Below, piece by piece: positions 22,864-33,155 of a DNA stretch of 64,000 bases (position 1 is the stretch's first letter; every line of letters begins with the position of its first letter). The translations under genes were made by a program, and so were the position numbers. The notes beneath the pieces were generated by a model. The model was not told the origin of the DNA and ran no database searches. It saw only the letters and a program-made list of their open reading frames with translations. The DNA is from Ilex aquifolium (lineage: Eukaryota; Streptophyta; Magnoliopsida; Aquifoliales; Aquifoliaceae), in contig OX637395.1 in NCBI GenBank assembly GCA_951799425.1, forward strand, positions 12,936,451 to 13,000,450, read 5' to 3'.

Positions 22864-25800
22864 TAACCAAGGATGACAAAAGGTTTCCCCAACTAATTAC
22901 GGAAGAAGCATGTGGATGGAAAATAAAAAATTGGATAGTGAATATAGCATGAATTCAAGTTGCAGTAATCACATGTGTGGTCACAAGGAGATATTCATCG
23001 AATTGGATGAGTTTGTTCGGTCATATATTAAATTTGGGAATGCTTCAACCATCTCAATAAAAGAAAAATGTAAGATTTATATCAAGTTGAAAGATGGGTC
23101 CTTTAATGCTATTTCAGATGTTTATTATGTTCCGGGTCAAAGTCACAATTTATTGAGTAAGAGGCAGTTATCAGAAAATGGGTACGATATAAGGATTTTT
23201 AATGGTGTTTGCACTATCAGTGATAGCCGCAAGGGTATAATATAAAATGTTAATATGGCTCCCTATTGTTTGTTCTGTTTACAAATTACTTCCCAGAATT
23301 TACCTTACTTCAGTTTCGTGGGTTCTAGAGATAATTAGTTATTGACATATTTAGTTTGGGCATATAAATTTCCATAGTTTAAATTTTTTGCCAAGAAAAA
23401 AATTAGATTTTGGTTTGCCCTGCAATCTATATTCCTAGTCAAGTTTGTGAGACTTGTATTTTGAGAAAAAAAAAACATAGGGACCCTTTTTCCAATAAAC
23501 ACGCTTGGTGGGCAAAAAGGCCCCTTGAGTTGATTCTGTTGAAATTCCACACAATGGTGGGAATAGGTATTTTATTACCTTTATTAATAATTTTAGTAGA
23601 AAGACCTGAGTGTATATTTTGAAAAATAAATCGGATGCCTATGATATGTTTAATTATTTTAAGGCTTATGTTAAAGGTAGAATGGAACAAAAATAAAAGT
23701 TTTGAGGACTGACAAACCTCATGAATATATGGTTTGTGATATTTTTTGAGGAGTCATGGTATTAAACATCAATTAACAGCCAGATAAACTCCCCAACAAA
23801 ATTTATGGCAGAGCGGAAAAATGGAACTATTATGGATATAGTCAGATGCATGATGAAATTTAAAAATATGCCAAAACTTTTTGGTCAAAAACTGTTCCTT
23901 GTGTAGTTTATGTTTTGAACACGTCCCCTACTAGATGTTTTAAAGGAAAAACTCTTTATGAGATTTGTAATGGTCAAAAGCCTGATATTCAGCATTGAGG
24001 GTGTTTGGTTATATTGTATATGACCATATTCCTGATCCACTCAGGAAAAAGTTTGAGGACAAAGTCGAAAAATGTATTTTTATTGGATACAGTTCAGTTA
24101 CAAAGGGATACAAACTTTGTAATCCCATCACAGGAAGAATGATTATTTGCAGGGTCATGGTGTTTGAGATTGATCCCAAAAGAAAGAGAAGCCAGCCATA
24201 GTTATTCTTTTTTTTTTTTTTTTTGTTGATGATCATAGTATGTAGGCTAGCAGTGATCTAGTTCAATAGTCTCCACTAGTTCAATCCCAGCATCCAGAGT
24301 CATCCAGACGTTGACAGCGTGAACGACACTTGGCAGCTAGATTGGAGAATTATGTGATTGACACTAACTATGATCCTTTAGATGACGACTTGATAAATTT
24401 TGTTTTATATGCTGATTGTAATCCTTTTTTCTTTTAGTGATGTCTGCAAGGAGAAATATTGGATGAAAGCAATAGATGAAGAACTTCATGCTATTGAGAA
24501 AAATAATATATGGGAACTTATTTTTCTTCCTAAGGAAAAGAAGGCCATTAGAATTAAATGGGTATAATGGAAAATGTACAAGCCGAACGGAGATGTGGAT
24601 TGCTTCAAAGCGAGGTTAGTAGCCAAAGTGTCACGCCCCGAATTTCCACAAACCCAGGGAGTGAGTGAAAAAGAAAAAGAAAAGTAAATGAAAGGTCATT
24701 AGGTTGGATAAATTGATTTCTCATTTATTTCCCACGTTTTCCCAATGTTTTTCAAGCCATTTTTATTCAATTGTTAGCCTATTCCTTCAAGGTTTCTAAA
24801 CCCCCCCTTTTGACATCACTCCCACCTATTTAAAAGGTGTTTTACACACTTAACAAGTCTTTAATTTTTCATAAAATTTCGACATTACCTCCTTTGTTTT
24901 CCAAACCTTTTTCTCACTTAATATTCACAATTTTCATATGCATAAATATATCACAACCCACCCTCACTCGGTGGCCACAATCCATGTAAATTAAACATAC
25001 ATCCCTTGTTCTCAACATACACATCTAATTGCCCCAATATACACATATGATACTCATTAAATAAAGACATCCAACATATCAATTGGGTTTACACCCTTAC
25101 ACTTTAAAATGACCCAAGGTCTATAATCTATTACTTTTCCAAATTGAAATACAAATCATTTGGTCTTATGCCCATACATACAAAATATGCCCCAAGGGCC
25201 AAATATCCATTCAAGCCCATTTTCTCTCCTTCCTTTAAGACTTACTCAAGTCTCAAGTACCGGGAGCCTCATCTGTAATATGATATCCCACGAATGGGTC
25301 AGCTCAACTGCTGGTATGACAAAATACTAATGCTAGGAACAAATTTAAGGCGTGACATGTGCAAGTGTACATTTTAAATGTTACAACCCCATAATCCCTC
25401 AATGCTATGCAATGTCAATATGCACGACACACCCATGCAACTCTATGCCACCCATGTCTTGCTTCACGGTCCGCCCCTGTCAGCCCGCGAGTACTGTCAT
25501 TGGCCAGATTTTGGGTTTTTCACCACAGGATCTACACCCTCATAATGCATAGCACCAAGTGCTCAACCCACACTATGTTCCAAGGATTCATGTATGCCAA
25601 GATGCCATGATTTTTCTCCATGTAAATTCTATGGAACATTTCATCAAACACATGGTGTGTAACTTAAAATATGCCTCATTCATAAAGTAAAACATAACTT
25701 CAAATTCACAACACTTTACCAACTCATGGAATAAATCATAACTCTCAAACCACAAGAGTTTCTCTACATGAACATAAGCTAGAATATGATAATCCAACAC

Positions 25801-27115
25801 ATAAGCAAGGTACACATTTATCATAGCAACAAATTGTCAAGAAACTCAAAGAACACAAAAGTACTTAAACCATTAATTCTAAGTTTTCAAATCAACTACC
25901 AACTAAATGATTTTCTAACATTAAGTAAATACCTAAATCATTCAATTAACACATAGAAAGGCAAGAAAACTTAAATTTATTCTCAACTTAGTAAAATATC
26001 ATACCTAGAATGGTTTTTCTCAAACCAAGGGAGTTGTGTTCGCTTTATAGCCGAACCGATCAGTGAGAATATAGCTCTTGTTGAGAGGAACAACTTCTTA
26101 GAAGGAAGTCTTGCAAGAATCTTGGCCTAGGAATGAGTTTTGGTGGCTTGAAGCTTGAAGAACTTAGGGTTTTTCTTCTCTTTTCCTCCAAAAATGTGTA
26201 CTTCTCTATCTTCAGGCCAAATAATGATATTTTTTCACTAAAAGGTCTGTATTTATAGTGGAGGGCAAAGGGGCAAAATGACCCTTTTGCCCTTGATGAA
26301 TCCGGGATCCCGTTACACTACAACTCGTCCCGAAACGCCTCAATTCGACATTTTATTTTAACCAAAGTTCTTAAAATTATTTTAAATGAAAATTTTCAAA
26401 AAAATATATTTTTGATAGTGGCCGAGTTTAGCCGGTTCCACCTAGGCCACCCGAGATACCTTTTTTGTCCAAATTTTGAAACTATTTCCGTTTAGGCTCA
26501 AATTCACACAGTAGGTGTATTTTAACATTCTAAGCATGTTTCTCTTCTATGAAATACTCAAATTATGCTCCTAAACATGACCTACGCACAAATGATGCAT
26601 ATCTAGTGCCCTACGACAAATGATGCATGAATAGTGCCCTACCGGTAAAACTGAAAATTTTATCTTCAGTTTTCAGATCTCTACACAAATGTTACAAATA
26701 AAAGTCAAGTATTGATTATCTTGAGGTTTTTTCTCCTGTTTTTAGGCTTGATACTGTTCGTATGATTATTTCTCTTGCTGCCAATAATTTTTAGAAGATA
26801 TTTCAAATAGATGTCAAATCTGTTTTCTTGAATAGTGTTCTTGAGGAGGAAGGTTATGTTGAACAACCTGTTGGTTATGTAAATAAAAGGAAGGAAAACA
26901 AAGTCTACAGGTTGAAAAGGGTTTTGTATGGGTTTAAACAAGCTCCTAGAGCTTGGTACACCCAGATTGAGTCTTATTTTGTGGAGAATGGTTTATAGAG
27001 ATGTCTCTGTGAACACACTTTGAATGTCAAAATTAATTCCCATTGAGATATTATTATTGTGTGTTTATATGTGAATGATCTTATTTTCACAAGAAATAAC
27101 CTGAGTAATTTGGTA
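22864..27115 (+). mobile_element. Unit E: Copia body, right border of the array, split by a solo LTR
   Basis: Protease-like block (22910-23245), pre-integrase and integrase pieces (about 23410-24201) and reverse transcriptase (about 24360-24628, continuing 26691-27100 with QAPRAWYTQIE and YVNDLIFT). It keeps reverse transcriptase sequence that units A-D share a loss of, so it looks closest to the starting element. It fades out between 27100 and 27183, without RNase H or LTR. It is a broken fossil. Confidence 0.85.
24629..26685 (+). mobile_element. Solo LTR (2057 bp), probably Ty3/Gypsy, in unit E
   Basis: It begins TGTCACGCCCC and ends CTCTACA, with a near-perfect 5-bp target repeat CAAAG/CAAAT (24624-24628, 26686-26690). 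Units B-D have the uninterrupted sequence at this place. A TATA-like TATTTATAG is near 26250. No primer site or coding domain is present. Terminal motif and layout are like the unit D solo LTR, but it lies in the opposite orientation. Confidence 0.82.
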
Positions 27116-27449
27116 AATAAGTTTAAAAGTGTTATATTTGAATATATTTATTTTAAAATTATGGTATTCTGGTAAATATAACAGGAGATATGGGGAAGAG
27201 ACATAACAAATTTGGGTGAGTGCATTAAAGAGTGATTGTAGAGGTGACTAAGGGTAAACAAAAAGAGAAACTATTAGTCCAAAAAAATGTTTAGTGCTCA
27301 TTTTAATCTGTTGGATTAATAAATTTTAAAATGATCCTAATCATTTTTTATGTTGAGATAACGTAATCCGTTAAATGATACTTTATTTTATATTGAAAAT
27401 ATCTAAATCATTCTTTTTCTTTAGAATTAAAATTAACTCTATTTTATTA

Positions 27450-27928
27450 CTTCATCCGTTTCTAAATATTTGTCGTTTTACATAATTTTTTTTGTTCCAT
27501 AATATCTGTCGTTTAATGAAACCAAAGCACAATTAATATTTTTTCTTCCAAATTTACCCTTAACTCTTCAATGTATCAGATTAGGTGTAGGCTAAGTGCC
27601 TTTCATATTCCTTTCTTTCCCAATACGTATTGAATAAAAGTATTTTAGTCTTGTGCAATTATTTTATGAGTAATACTATATATCCCAAATTTGTATCCCA
27701 AATGTGCATCCCAAATCAATAAGGATGGTTGGATGAGTGAGTCCTAATTTTAAAAATTGGTGGGACCCACTCATCCAATGGTTCCAATTCATTTGGGATA
27801 CACATTTGGGATATAAATTTGGGATATACAGCATTGCTCTTATTTTTTACTCATATTAGAACTATTTAATAGCTTTCTTAATTCTTATGCAAAAATCTTA
27901 AACGTCACTTATTTAAGAACGGATGGAG
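27450..27928. mobile_element. Stowaway-type MITE (Tc1/mariner-like), 479 bp
   Basis: Terminal inverted repeats (CTTCATCCGTTTCTAAATA against CTCCATCCGTTCTTAAATA) are flanked by TA (27448-27449, 27929-27930). The duplicate copy near 56600 has the unfilled site ATTTTATTATATA, which proves the insertion and its borders. No coding capacity. Confidence 0.88.
27664..27835. mobile_element. Small MITE nested in the Stowaway element
   Basis: About 170 bp with inverted ends built on TATATCCCAAATTT and repeats of ATCCCAAAT; the outer termini read GAGTAATACT and GAGCAATGCT. TTAT flanks both sides. The superfamily is uncertain. Confidence 0.6.
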
Positions 27929-28111
27929 TATATAGATGTTACCACCTATTGAGACAAAGTTATCAGCTTTACACGTGAGATTACAACCATTTGACCAAAT
28001 GTCATAACTTATGGAGCTAAACTTACCACCGCCACGGCTAACCTTCACATAGAAACTGGTCCATTTTTCTTTCCACGTGGTCAACTCCTAGTCTCATACT
28101 TTATCGGTACG

Positions 28112-28246
28112 ATAAAAAGCAATTCGGTAGCCATGACTTCTCGGCTTCTACAAGCAGCTTTATTGAAATTGATTTCTCTTGAAGCTGACAAAACATTGAA
28201 AGAAAGAATGAAAGAGACTTGCCTTCAACACCCAAACAAAGAGGAG
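28112..28246 (+). pseudogene. Exon-like block of an unidentified gene, copy 1
   Basis: 45 codons stay open here (KSNSVAMTSRLLQAALLKL and on to CLQHPNKEEV) and end at GAG before GT, a possible splice donor. The partner at 56792 starts with ATG; here that codon is ATA. A G-box/W-box-like CCACGTGGTCAACTCC lies about 25-40 bp upstream in both copies, as in a promoter. I do not recognise the family. It could be the first exon of a lost gene, or non-coding sequence that happens to be open. Confidence 0.3.
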
Positions 28247-28809
28247 GTCCATGCCAGCCAATCCACACTCCGAAGCCCCTCGTGTGTAGGATAACCATTT
28301 GACCATCTACATCTTGGACACCATAAGTGTGCATTGAATATAATTGATACCACACGGAACCTGTTGGTTGTTAGCAAAGAAGTCTTACTATTTGAGTTGA
28401 TCCTTCGAATCCTGTCAATTATAATTTATATTGCAATTTACTATAAAATGGATACCAATAATTGAAATATAATATAAAAAAATAACATAAAAAATAATAA
28501 AAATATTAACGTGTTATATTATGATTGAACTAAAGAAGTATTACACCGTGAATAACTTTTTTGTATCGTAATGTAATCATTGAATTCAAGGATCGTGAGA
28601 TATTACCTGTTTTTTTTTTTTTTATGTTTTGTCAATGTGTCCCATTAGAATTTAATATCATTGACCACATTAATCACCGTACAATTGGAGCAGATAGGCT
28701 CCTCTCCTATTACGAAATAATTGGAAGGTGTTTTTAATTCATTTTGAATGGTATTTTATAAATCTTCTGGAATAGGTTGTCTTCCATGAAAGTGCAATTT
28801 TCACTCTCT

Positions 28810-29181
28810 TCACTTATAGTTCGGTATTGTATCGGTAAGCATACAAACTCTAATAGCATTTTTAATTAGAACTCAAATTTTGACTCAAATTTGAGTAAAA
28901 AACTTGATCTGATATAGAATATTCTAATGGACAAACTCAAATATCTACTCAAATATTTTTAAAAAGTGAAAATTGGTCAAAGGTTCATCCCAATGGACTT
29001 TTAAGCCATTAAATACAAGCAATATATTTTTAAGGTGATAATTTAAGTCTAAGTACACTTTTTTGTCCACTAATCCATTCTAATTATATTTTTTTTAAAT
29101 GACCACTATACCCTTAGTCTCTCTCGAGACCTCCTAACACCCAACGACGCATCACCTACCTCCACCACCCAGCCTCCCCCC
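28810..29181. other. AT-rich spacer with MITE-like repeats
   Basis: No gene seen. ACTCAAAT/ATTTGAGT motifs recur between about 28867 and 28960 in both senses, resembling part of a MITE, but clean ends could not be set. Confidence 0.4.
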
Positions 29182-29747
29182 ATGTCACCAATGTTCAATA
29201 TCAGCATCGCCGTCAAGAATCCAAATGCAACAGTGGATCCTCCACCACCTTCTTCGCCACATTCAGCGGTGCACCATCACCACCAATCACCACCTCCCAC
29301 AACCTAACCAACCTTGGCCTCGGATACGCCATCGTCCTCGGCTTCCTCGTTCTTCTCTTAGCCATCCTCCTCACATCCTATATTTGTTGCCGCTCTCGTC
29401 ACTCTCAAAACCCTAACCAAAACCCTAGCCCTAATAACTCTTCCTAGAACAATGGAATATATCTACCTCAGATTATTTTTGTTATCGAAGACGACGATGA
29501 TGAAAGCAATAACAAAATCGCTGGGGTTGGGTTTGATCAAGTTGTAATTAATTTGTACCCGAGATTTGTTTTCTCCAAGGACCGTGGAAATAGTGGTGGG
29601 AATAATGATTCCATGTGTTCGATCTATTTGTGTGAGTATAGGGAGGCGAAGATGCTGAGGATGTTGTCGGATTGCAAGTGCACGGGAGATTTCCTGCAAT
29701 GTGTTGAGATAACGATCCTTACGATGAATTTGATGGATAGTCCGTAA
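29182..29747 (+). pseudogene. ATL-family RING-H2 E3 ligase pseudogene
   Basis: Order as in plant ATL proteins: a short N-terminal part from the ATG at 29182, a membrane segment (LGYAIVLGFLVLLLAILL, about 29319-29376), ICCRSRHSQ, the GLD-like box (VGFDQVVINLYPRFVFSK, about 29527-29580), and a RING-H2 remnant (about 29605-29705). ATL proteins are membrane-anchored ubiquitin ligases. Reasons to call it dead: the ATG is out of frame with the membrane segment, a TAG at 29445 lies between membrane segment and GLD box, the second RING Cys is Tyr (CSIYLC), and the His pair and last CPxC are missing. No intact copy is in the window. Confidence 0.82.
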
Positions 29748-30908
29748 AGGAATAAAAAATTTAGGAAAAGGGGCCAGGTGTACACCCAATTTATCCCCTT
29801 CGACGGTCAAGTTAGTTGGCATTCGAGTATGGATAAAGTGTACAGTGCAAAGCTATTCTTGCTTGCGTACTTGAGTTCTGTTTCCATGGGGTATTTATTC
29901 CTGAGATTGTAATGATGTCTCTCCCATAAGGATTCCAATCCTAGTCTTTAGTAGTTTGTGCTCATCGTTTTGCATAATAAGTGCTATTTTATCACACCTC
30001 ATTAATGCTAGGCAATTGGACATCCAGGTCTGCATGCTGGAATGGGCCAAGCATTTATGATCCCATCCCGGACCATCAATTGTTCTACATAGATGCCTCT
30101 GGCCTACTGTCATGCATTTATGAGAAAAGTTGGGCCGTTCACGGGACCACCCGCGGGCTCTCCATCAATCATGATAGCCATGCCCCCTTAACTTGACAGC
30201 TGTTCTCGGGCCCTTCTTGGATTAGAAAGTCAATGATGACCTGTCACGTCATTGCGTCGCTCGAGGTTCGCACATTGATGTTATTTAATACTCGGCACTG
30301 GTCGTGCCTCTCAGTCTCGAGCACCCCAATTGCTCGGTCTAACCTACCACAAGAATCCAATACATTTTGGCACCATGAGTGGCCACGTGTCAGTCTCTAG
30401 TTGGGTGGCTGCCAACGTCCCATCAGAAAGCATTACTTTCACTTGATGTGTATCGACGCGTGGTTGAAGCTCAATGCTTCTTGTCTGATGTGTTGTAACT
30501 CGCCATTGCTAACACTGTTGTGCATGCCACTATAGGAGGTAGTGCCTCTGTTTCAATATTCGGAAGGTCAGAGGAGGTGATAGGTGGACCCATGATTTGG
30601 GGTGAATTATGGTTCGTGACTTTGGATGATGTTTTGGTTGTTTAGTTTAAGAGCAAAGTTTTAGGGAGTGATTTGGGTTTGATGGAGTTGAAATATTCTT
30701 TTCTCTTTTTTTTTTTCCAATGAATTGTGAATTTTGATTGGTTATAAAGTAGATAAATGGAAATGGAAGCTTATGATATTGTTAAGCTCCAACATTGTCT
30801 GTATCTTCCTGTGTGCAAAAGAACTGTTTGATATTGACCACTTGCTGTTGGAATAGAGTACTATGTCGTACATTGGCTGGAGTTATTTTGCTGATGTTCT
30901 TCAATAGT
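29748..30908. other. Spacer without recognised genes
   Basis: It holds several short open frames but no domain that I recognise and no clear repeat ends. The part 30200-30500 is less AT-rich than its surroundings and could be old transposon or captured sequence. Confidence 0.4.
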
Positions 30909-30913
30909 GTTAT

Positions 30914-31864
30914 TGTTGGAAAAATGGTTATGAAAAATAAATTAAAATGTGACTCACACATCGAAATTAGTGGGACCATGATTTAATTATTTGTTCAGAA
31001 CCATTAATATTTGAATGACAAAATTATATCTCAAAAATTACCAATTTGTATTGGTATAATAGACTGAATTTTTGGATTTGGAGTTAGGTCAAAAATAGAT
31101 CAGATCGGAGCAGTGGACGAAGCAAGTAGCAGAGCCCGTAGGTGGTGCCCAAGGCATTTGGCGCCTTGCCTTGCTTGGCACCTTGGAAAGTGGGGCGCAA
31201 GGCCTTGGTGCCTTGGCTTGGGGCGCCCCCTCCCATGGTCGTCTCGCCTCACCTCGCCTCGTGGTCTACTGCCTTCACCTTCCAGTGGCTGATCCAACTG
31301 TCTTTTAAATTAATTTTTAAAATATGCGTCATGTAATTGTCGTTGTCTAGAGTATGTCTCTGAACTAGTGTGACGAATAGTGGCGTCCTTTGCCTGTTCA
31401 GTTTAATTGAACAGGTGCCTAGAGTCTATAAAAAGGGCGACCTCTACTGTAATTTGGAAGACACTGAAATTCAGGAATAATTCTTCTGTCTTTTATACTT
31501 CTCTCCCTCTGCATACATATTGTTGTATCGTTTCTTTTCCTCGTCGGTTCAAGTACAAGGCATAAAGTTGTGTTCGTTAGAGTCTTGGAGATTGAAGTGC
31601 TGCTTCTCCAAAAACATAAGTCCATTCTATCTTGGGAGATAATTGCTCATCAACCTTGAGCATCGAGAGGGATCAAATTTGTCTAAAGGAGACTGTGGAT
31701 ACAGGGCTCAGATTTATTCTGGTTTTCTAGTTCTGATCGTTGTTGCTGCTATGCGTCCATGTGAGTGCAATTATTTTGTTTAAACAGTAGGCTTTCTGTT
31801 TTAGTTTTCCAATAGTTATTAAGTTTCCTAAATCTAATTGTATACACATTGTTTTGATAAGACA
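30914..31864 (+). repeat. 5' LTR of the old Copia element
   Basis: 951 bp, TGTTGGAAAAATGG to AAGACA. TATA box in GTCTATAAAAAGGG (near 31423), so transcription would start near 31455. A GC-rich stretch with repeated CTTGGCACCTTGG-type motifs lies at 31140-31260. I could not find a convincing tRNA primer site just after it. Confidence 0.85.
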
Positions 31865-32439
31865 GTTTTTTTTTGGGTTTTATGACTTTGTTATATAATT
31901 AGATTACATACTATTTTAATCTAAGACAGTTGCGTTAATAACAAAATTTTGTATTATGGTTCGTGTGTTAAATACAGTGTTTTACATACTAGTATTAGTT
32001 TTATGAATACACTTATCAAAACCAGAATTCAGTATTCTACTGTGCTCGAATATGTAAGTTTTGAAAAAAAAAAATAGAATTTTGTATTCTGTTATTTTTT
32101 AGTAACACCCTCCAGGAGACACACTCTCCCCAAAAGTAGGCGCCCCTCTAGAGGCACCATCTCCCAAAGCAGGTGCCCTCTAGGAGCACTTGTTGGTGCC
32201 CTCCTCCTTGATAGGCAACCCTTGGCCCTCATTGTTGGTGCTCTCCTCCTATGGTAGGCACCCTTAGCCCCCTATCCCCAAATTGAAAACAGAGTTTTGT
32301 ATTCTGTTAGTTTATTTTGTTTAAAGTATTTAAACCAGATTCCGTATGTTTAGTTTGAATTAGTAGTGCTTTACATAATTAAAACAAGACTTGAATTGCT
32401 TGTGTTTGTGTAACAGAAATAACTACTACAAATGATTAT

Positions 32440-33155
32440 ATTCCTCTTGCTGTTCTTACTACCGTGAGTGTGTCTCATGGGGAGAAGCTTGAGAAGTTCA
32501 ATGGCTCGGACTTCTAACGTTGAAAATCTAAGATGCTTTTCTGTCTCACCACCTTAAACCTTGCAAAGTTTCCCTATGAAGATGTTCCTTCTCTTGATGA
32601 GAATGAAACAAATGCAGAAAAAGTGGCTGTTGTGGATGCTTGGAAGCATTCGGATTTCTTGTGTAGAAATTACATCCACAATGGGTTCGACAATGCATTG
32701 TGCATTATGCAATGTGTATAGTGATGTCAAAAATGCGAAAGAACTTTGGGAGTTCTGGGGCAAAAAGTACAAGACCGAGGCTGCCAACACGAAGAAATTC
32801 ATTGTTGGTAAATTCTTGGATTTTAAAATGGTGGATTCCAAATATCCCAAGTTCAAGAACTTCAAGTTATCCTTCATGACATCCATGCCGAGGGTATGTC
32901 TCTTAGTGAGTCATTCCAAGTGACTGCGATTATGAAAAAATTACCACCTCTATGGAAGGATTTCAAAAACTATCTCAAGTATAAGCGCAAGGAGATGAAG
33001 CTTGAAGAATTGATAGTTCAATTGAGGATTGAAGAAGATAATCACAAATCCGATAAGAAAAGCGGAGCTTTTAATTTCATGGAATCCAAAACCAACATCG
33101 TGGAAGGTGGAACAAAGGCTAAAAAAATAAAAGAAAAGGAAAAAAAGATAGCATA
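32440..33155 (+). pseudogene. Copia gag of the old element
   Basis: Gag signature of a Tork/Retrofit-like Copia lineage: [59 protein letters not shown] and [15 protein letters not shown]. It forms the particle shell in live relatives. Fossil copy. Confidence 0.85.

Larger units (their letters stand above)
1972..27115 (+). repeat. RALF-Copia tandem array (units A-E)
   Basis: The same cassette recurs head to tail. The motif ATGTGGATGG at the Copia start lies at 5371, 10187, 15016 and 22910, and the RALF start codons lie at 9621, 14450 and 21740. B to C is 4829 bp; C to D is longer by the 2464-bp solo LTR, and D to E also by about 600 bp of RALF 3' region that B and C lack. Units look a few percent different by eye, so they are recent copies. 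Unit A lacks the RALF gene and unit E stops inside the Copia reverse transcriptase, giving the array two broken borders. Confidence 0.93.
27184..28809. repeat. Segmental duplicate, copy 1 (partner 56335-58010)
   Basis: Collinear similarity with 56335-58010 is seen across the whole block apart from insertions. Shared stretches include CTAACCTTCACATAGAAAC, TTCCACGTGGTCAACTCC and GAAGCTGACAAAACATTGAA. I judge identity at roughly 80-85 percent, so the duplication is old. The left edge coincides with the end of the Copia array. Confidence 0.85.

Noticed and set aside
28101-28355. Minus-strand frame of 84 codons over the exon-like block
   Set aside because: In the duplicate the same strand is not open over the same range, whereas the plus-strand frame keeps better codon-level agreement.
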